DNA from: Parvularia atlantis
Taxonomy: Eukaryota; Opisthokonta; Rotosphaerida
Direction of reading: 5' to 3'
Length of the DNA: 24,988 nt
Assembly (NCBI GenBank): GCA_943704415.1
Contig: CALSCO010000076.1
Span: forward strand, 1-24,988
Positions within the stretch are counted from its first letter, which is position 1. Every line of letters starts with the position of its first letter. Positions 20,248 to 24,988 of the stretch are shown here, piece after piece. The notes under the pieces were generated by a model, which made no database searches, was not told where the DNA came from, and was given only the letters and a program-made list of their open reading frames with translations. The position numbers and the translations under genes are program-made.

Positions 20248-20368
20248 AAAACACGGTGCTTTTTTTTGTGTGTGTGTGTACATGGCTCGCAGTTCGCTGA
20301 CTTGACTCGTTGTGAAATGAATGTCGCATGGTCGCCGCAAGTTTGTTGTTTTCTGTTCAATTGTGTAC
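20248..20368. other. Short intergenic stretch with T8 and (GT)n tract
   Basis: The 121 bp between the Fanzor-like fragment and the ATG4 stop codon are AT-richer than the surrounding genes. They contain TTTTTTTTGTGTGTGTGTGT around 20260-20279. No gene is seen. The sequence presumably includes the 3' untranslated region of ATG4. Confidence 0.5.
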
Positions 20369-23300
20369 TCAGGGTAACTCAAAGCCGCGATCCGCTTCAG
20401 CGTGCATGAGTTGCCAGTCGGCGTCCGCATCCGCGTCGGCTTCGGCCGCGGGCGCGCTGTCGCTCACGTGCGTGGCCTCGTCCTCGTAAAACTCGCGCAC
20501 GTACGCCGGCGCGCAGTCGGCCGCGGTGATCATCGGCGTACCCGACGCCGCGAGCTGCACACGACGGCGTAGTTCAGTGCGCCGCGTCCAAGGCCCGGCG
20601 GTGGCGACGGCACCTGCTCGATCTGCACCATCAGGCTATCCAGGTCCGCCGCCGACGTCACAGCAAAGCCCACGAGCATCGACGGGTCCAGCTTCGAGAG
20701 GTGCACGCGCCTGACTGTGTCGCTGTGGTACGTCTGCCGCCACGCGAACGCTCAGCCACGGCGGACGCACGCCGCACGCACGGCTCCACCTCGAGCGGGA
20801 ACACGCGCATGGCGCGGTTGTCCATGAACGGCTGGAGAAAGTGCGGGTCGAGGAAGAACAGCTCGTTGTCTGGATGCGGGCGCGGGCGCGCTTCAGTCCT
20901 CCGGCCGCGGTAGCGCGGTGCGCACCTTGGCACGCCACAAAGTACAGCGACTTGCACGGCTTGCCGCCCGCGATGCCGACAAACTGCGGGATGCGGAACA
21001 GCCCCTGCGCGCTGCGGTCAATCAGGCAACCACGGCAGGCGCAGGCGTGCCTTGAGCGGTTCGTAGTAGACGTCGTTCAGGCGGTCAATGCCGAGCCGGA
21101 TTGGCAGGAGCACAACCACCGGCTTGTGCCACCCGCCCGGCGGCAGCTGCGACTCTGCCACAACCGTCGTGAGCGGCGCACAGCCAGCGAGCCGGTCGCA
21201 CCGGCTGTGAAGCCGTTGCCGCCCCACGCCAGGTTGCGCACGACGTCGCGGTACACCGTCCGCTCGTTGTTGACGTAGATGGCCACGGGCGACGACGGGT
21301 ACTGCTGCACGAGACGCCTGCGCCCCCCGCTCGGCGCGTGAGATGACGCAAGACGCACGCTCGCACGCGCACACGCACTTGAGTGCATACGCCGCCGTGC
21401 TCGGCCCAAACCACTCGCCGATCTTCTTGTTCATCGCGACTCCGACTTGGACCATGTGGTGCACCGAAAAGATGGCCTGGCTGCTGACGCGGTCGTTGAA
21501 CATCGTGAGGATCTGCGCGCCAGGGCAGGTCAACGGCAACCGCGCCCATCGCATTGCGCGCACCTGCTTGTACGCAGCCAGGTGTTCGCGCGACTGCGCG
21601 TGATGCAGCCGCCACTCTGCACGCACGCGGTACAAGCGTCACACGGGACACAGGCATGCACCGCGCGCACGCACCGCGCGACAGCAGCACGGTCGACAGC
21701 CCCTGTGCCAGGAGCATCTGCGCCGTGCGGAGCATGCAGCCCCAGCCGACGTCGGTCGTGAAGTGCGACGGCTCGAGGCGCGCAAAGTCCTTCCTGCGGG
21801 CAGACGAACGCGCGTCAGCTCAGCCGGTGCAGAGCGCGGGCCATCCACGCGCCGGTATGTAAACCAGAAGCGCGACTGGAAGTCCTGCAGGAACGCGATC
21901 AGCACCGCCTGGTTATTCTCGTGGAACGGGTCGGCCGAGCCGTCGACGTCTGCGGCCGGTCTCAGCCACGCCGGCCACGCCAACGCGCACACGCGCACAC
22001 GCACCAACACGCGATGCGCCAGCAGCGAGCGACATGTCCGACTGGGTTGCCGCTGGAACGTCGAGCGCATCGTCGCCGCCGCCTGCGCGTACCGGTTTTC
22101 AGCGAAAGCGAACGGGTGCATCGGCCGCACGCACTGTGCTCGTCGTACGGCGGCGGCGCGCCCAGGTGCGCCTCAGCGGCGTGGCCGGTCGCGTGCGGCA
22201 GGTATTCGACGATGCTCGTCGGCCGCGGCGACGAGTCCGACACGACGCTGGGCGAGTCGGGCTGCGGGATGAGCCTGGTGGACGGTGCACCGCTGCAGTC
22301 AGCCAGCGTATCCGGCTCACGATCGCAGCGCGCCTGTTCATCACGCTCAGCGAGCCGGACGCTGACGAGATCAGCGTGCCGCTCGAGCCCGAGCCCAAGG
22401 CAAACTGCAGCGCGCCGCCCGCAGCCGCCACGTGCGCCTGCCCGGCCGGGATCGGCACCGCTTGCGCCGCCGTCCCGCCACTGGACGCGTCTGGCCACCC
22501 CTCGAAGAAGCCTGCGTTGTGTGAGTGACAGAATGCGCACGAAAGCGGTGTCGCGCACACCCGCGCAAGCCCTCAGCGCGCGCGACCACGCCAAGTACTC
22601 TTGGTCGGTGTGCGCGCGGAGCTGGAACACGCACGAGTTGAAGTGGCTGTGCACGCGTGGTGTCACGCGTCGCGGTCATGCCATGGGCGCGCGACGCACA
22701 TGTCGAAGCGCAGCGTGTTGTCGGGGCAGTTGAACGACACCGCCGCGAGCCACACCGGCACCGAGGCCGGGTCCTGGCCGTAGCTGAGCACGCCGTCCTC
22801 GAGGCGCACGGCGACCTCGATCCACCCGGACGGCGGCTCATTGCGCCACATCGACAGCGTGCCGGTGACGGTGGCCTGCGTCGCGCGCATGGACGAGCCG
22901 CGTGCACGCCGCGCGCTTGGCTCCGACGCAGCCGGTGGCGCGTCCGTTCCGCGCATCAGCGCGCCCGTGACCTTGTTTTTTACGTGCATCCGTGTGAGGC
23001 CTCCGCTTGGCACAGCGGCAGCAGCAGCGCACCTCCAGCGAGCTTGAGCCGATGGAGATCGCAAGCACCGACTGGTGCGACAACGTCACGTCGGCGTTGT
23101 ACCCTGCGTGCGACGTGCGGTTGGCTTGCTGCGCCACGCAACAGCAGCGCGGCGCACCCTCGCGCAGGATCAGCTCGCCCGTGCAGTTGGAGATGTCGAC
23201 AAAGGCGAGAACCTGGTCGACGAGCATGATCGCCTCGGCCGCTCGCGCGTCCACCGCGCCAGCTGACGCGCCGTCAGCTGACAATGCGCTGCTGCTGCTG

Positions 23301-24928
23301 CCTGCGACCCCGCGCACCGATCGAGGGCGACGACAATGCCCCGCTCGCGATTGCGCTCGTCGCGGCCGACGTCGACATGCCCGCAGAGAGCAACGTCATG
23401 ACCGACGTCTTGCGTGCGGACGCAAACACGTTCACGTCCACGATCGTGTACTCAAACTCGTCGACGCCGTAAAAAACGCGCACAGACATCATGTTCGGCG
23501 TGTGCTGTCCCGGTGCTGTGCCAGCGGGTGAGCGCAACACCACCACGCCGTACCGCAGAAAGCGCACTCTCCGTCTCCTCGGCCTGGATGTCAAAGTCGT
23601 CCAGCCCCTTCAGCGTCAGCCGCTTCTCGGTCAGGTATTGCCGGAGCAGCGACAGCTTGTCGGCCGTGAGGCGCAGCGGGTAGCGACGTATCTGCCCGCG
23701 CGGCCCACATCAGCCTGTGCCGCACGATGTACGCGACGGGCGCGCACCACACGAACGCTGTACGCGTCGCCCAGCGGTCCGAAACGCTCAAGTTTGGTCT
23801 CGGTGCGGCGTGCCGCGGGCTTGGCGGGCTGCGACGCCGTCTGGGGCAGCTAGGTGTGAGCACGCGTGCACCACGCGCGGCGGACAGCGTACCTGCAGCC
23901 GCACGAGCACCTTGGATCGCACGGGCAACGGCGACTGAAGCGGCGATGGCCCATCTGTACGCGTAGTTGAGTCAGGCCACAGTCGTGTGGCGCAGCGTGC
24001 CGGCGCGCACTGTCGCTGCCGGTGCGGGTCACGTTGACGTAGAACTTGGACCGCGTCTTGCGTGTGCCTTTGCTCGCCGCGGCTGGCGGCGTGGTGCCGC
24101 TCGACGGCGTCGCGGCAGCGGGCGCGAGTGGCGGCAGGCCTGACCCGTACTCTCGTCAATCCGGCGCATGATGGCTAGGGCAGCGTGCGCACCCTCCAGC
24201 GACGACGAGCTACCGCTCGACTGCATCGCGAGGCGCCGCGGCGGCGTCGCTGTCCCGTCGGCCAGCTCGGCGCTCGGGCGCGGCGAGACGTGTTCGAGCG
24301 TCGGGGGCGTCTCGTCGCCTCCTGTGTGCGCTCACGGCCGGTCAGCAGCACAGGCGATAGGCACAGGCACCGGCGCACCGCGAAACTGGTAGCTCCGTCC
24401 TAGCATCCAGATTGGCGCAAGCGAGTACGCATCCTTCACGTCGGCGCTGCGGCTGCGCTCGTCGCCGAAGCGCATCAGGTACTGGCCCACGTTGCTCGAG
24501 TAGAGCCAGTAGCTGCCGCAGCCGTGAGCGGCTAAACGCGCGGGGGGGAGCAGGGCACGCACCCGAGCTCGCGGAGGACGTTTGTGGGCTTCTTGCCGGT
24601 GGTGTCCTGCAATGCGGTCAGCAAGACGTGCATGCTGCCCACCGCGCATGCGCACCGGGGTTGCGCCGTCACCCGTCTCGTCGCTATCGTCGGCCTCGGC
24701 GTCCTCGAGCGGCAGCGGCAGCGGCTGGACGTAACTCCACGACGGCTGTGCCGGTCGCGTGTGAGGCTAGCGGTGCCTCGCTCGCCGCAATGTACGCACC
24801 ACGGCTTGTGGCTGTTCGGTGGCCGCCGTCGCTGGTGGCGATGCGGCTGCGTTCGCCGCCTGGTAGCCGAGCGGGTTGTTGAGCGGCTCCAGGAGGTTTG
24901 AGAGCGTGCGCTTGACCAAGACCTGGAT
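20369..24928 (-). CDS. ATG4: ATG4 cysteine protease with large PH-containing insertion (5' end outside window)
   Basis: ATG4 (peptidase C54) cleaves ATG8 before and after its lipidation in autophagy. 27 visible exons: 24928-24800, 24745-24656, 24606-24563, 24512-24379, 24321-24193, 24139-24011, 23954-23893, 23840-23748, 23691-23568, 23515-23318, 23262-23158, 23103-23033, 22971-22700, 22646-22561, 22511-22334, 22274-22135, 22082-22005, 21949-21849, 21789-21675, 21616-21564, 21512-21379, 21317-21202, 21154-21051, 21004-20926, 20869-20790, 20733-20614 and 20554-20369; 1049 residues seen. PIWMLGRSYQF (about 121-131) matches PVWILGRKYSI of human ATG4B. FLQDFQSRFWFTYRR comes only at about 706-721. 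Cys739 lies in DVGWGCMLR; Asp929 and His931 lie in FFLDPH; IPQFVGIAGGKP and KLDPSMLVGF are also present. The PH-like part is about 469-554. The first visible exon has no ATG. The junction 22334/22274 is uncertain. Confidence 0.9.
21005..21050 (-). other. GC-AG intron in ATG4
   Basis: A 46-nt intron with donor AAG|GCACGC and acceptor GCGCAG|GGG. Reading on past the donor meets a stop codon. The GC donor joins YYEPLK directly to GLFRIPQFVGIAGGKP, matching YVETLKHCFMMPQSLGVIGGKP in human ATG4B in length and motif. Confidence 0.85.
22561..22867 (-). other. PH-like domain inside the ATG4 insertion
   Basis: Two exons encode TVTGTLSMWRNEPPSGWIEVAVRL, VLSYGQDP, VPVWLAAVSFNC and LRFD, then HFNSCVFQLRAHTD and QEYLAWSRAL. 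This is the order expected of a pleckstrin-homology domain: an N-terminal strand with G-x-L-x-x-W, seven strands, then a C-terminal helix with an invariant Trp (here Trp547). A phosphoinositide-binding basic patch is not obvious in the first loop. It may direct the protease to a membrane or a partner, which is inference. Confidence 0.65.
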
Positions 24929-24931
24929 CTG

Positions 24932-24939
24932 TATGTGTG

Positions 24940-24988
<49 letters not shown>
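24932..24988. repeat. (GT)n microsatellite at the window edge
   Basis: Nearly uninterrupted GT dinucleotides run to the end of the window, with one early CG interruption. On the ATG4 strand this is an (AC)n tract ending CATACAG, which serves as the acceptor of the first visible exon, so the tract lies inside an intron. It may also mark a sequence-assembly break. Confidence 0.9.

Noticed and set aside
20369-20430. LC3-interacting motif at the ATG4 C-terminus (DADWQLM, RGFELP)
   Set aside because: Both lack the Leu/Ile/Val needed at the fourth position of a W/F/Y-x-x-L/I/V core, although the acidic context is suggestive.
20248-24988. tRNA, rRNA or other structured RNA genes in the gaps
   Set aside because: I looked through all gaps and saw no tRNA-like arms or rRNA sequence. 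The gaps are too short for most candidates.

Overview
This is a gene-dense, very GC-rich nuclear segment of a eukaryotic microbe, most likely a protist or alga. Eukaryotic origin is clear from eIF5B, UTP14, ATG4 and a mitochondrial-type adenylate kinase. Each is broken by many tiny introns, about 42-74 nt, mostly starting GTGCG and ending GCAG. I could follow 99 complete introns through seven genes by keeping the reading phase at every junction. I cannot name the lineage. Gene models were made by eye, without transcripts, so individual splice sites may be off by a few bases even where the gene identity is secure.

Layout from left to right. 1-2.9 kb is a visibly AT-richer block with one large intronless minus-strand ORF, a P-loop NTPase that resembles Crinkler/RHS-type effector proteins. 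2.57-3.53 kb is non-coding: a probable promoter and leader. 3.53-5.80 kb (+) is UTP14, an SSU-processome protein. 5.95-7.49 kb (-) is an unrecognised signal-peptide plus single-TM protein with an acidic, His-rich stretch. 7.63-8.78 kb (+) is a short coiled-coil protein. 8.91-12.22 kb (-) is a leucine-rich-repeat protein matching PPP1R37 (a protein phosphatase 1 regulator). 12.23-14.30 kb (+) is a mitochondrial adenylate-kinase-like protein. 14.47-19.87 kb (-) is the translation factor eIF5B with 27 exons. 20.0-20.25 kb (+) is a short piece of the C-terminus of a Fanzor/TnpB-type nuclease. 20.37 kb to the right edge (-) is the autophagy protease ATG4, whose 5' end lies outside the window.

The host genes alternate strictly in strand, so neighbours are always convergent (132-165 bp between stop codons) or divergent. 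The closest divergent pair, PPP1R37-like and adenylate kinase, has only 12 bp between start codons. The genes are housekeeping functions (ribosome assembly, translation initiation, autophagy, nucleotide balance, phosphatase control) and do not form an obvious shared pathway.

The most unusual observations are these. ATG4 carries an insertion of about 575 residues, including a PH-like domain, between two motifs that are close together in other ATG4 proteins. At least three introns start with GC instead of GT, all with the same AG|GCACG donor. Mobile-element-related or effector-like sequence (the NTPase ORF and the Fanzor piece) sits in the two places where the base composition and gene spacing change.
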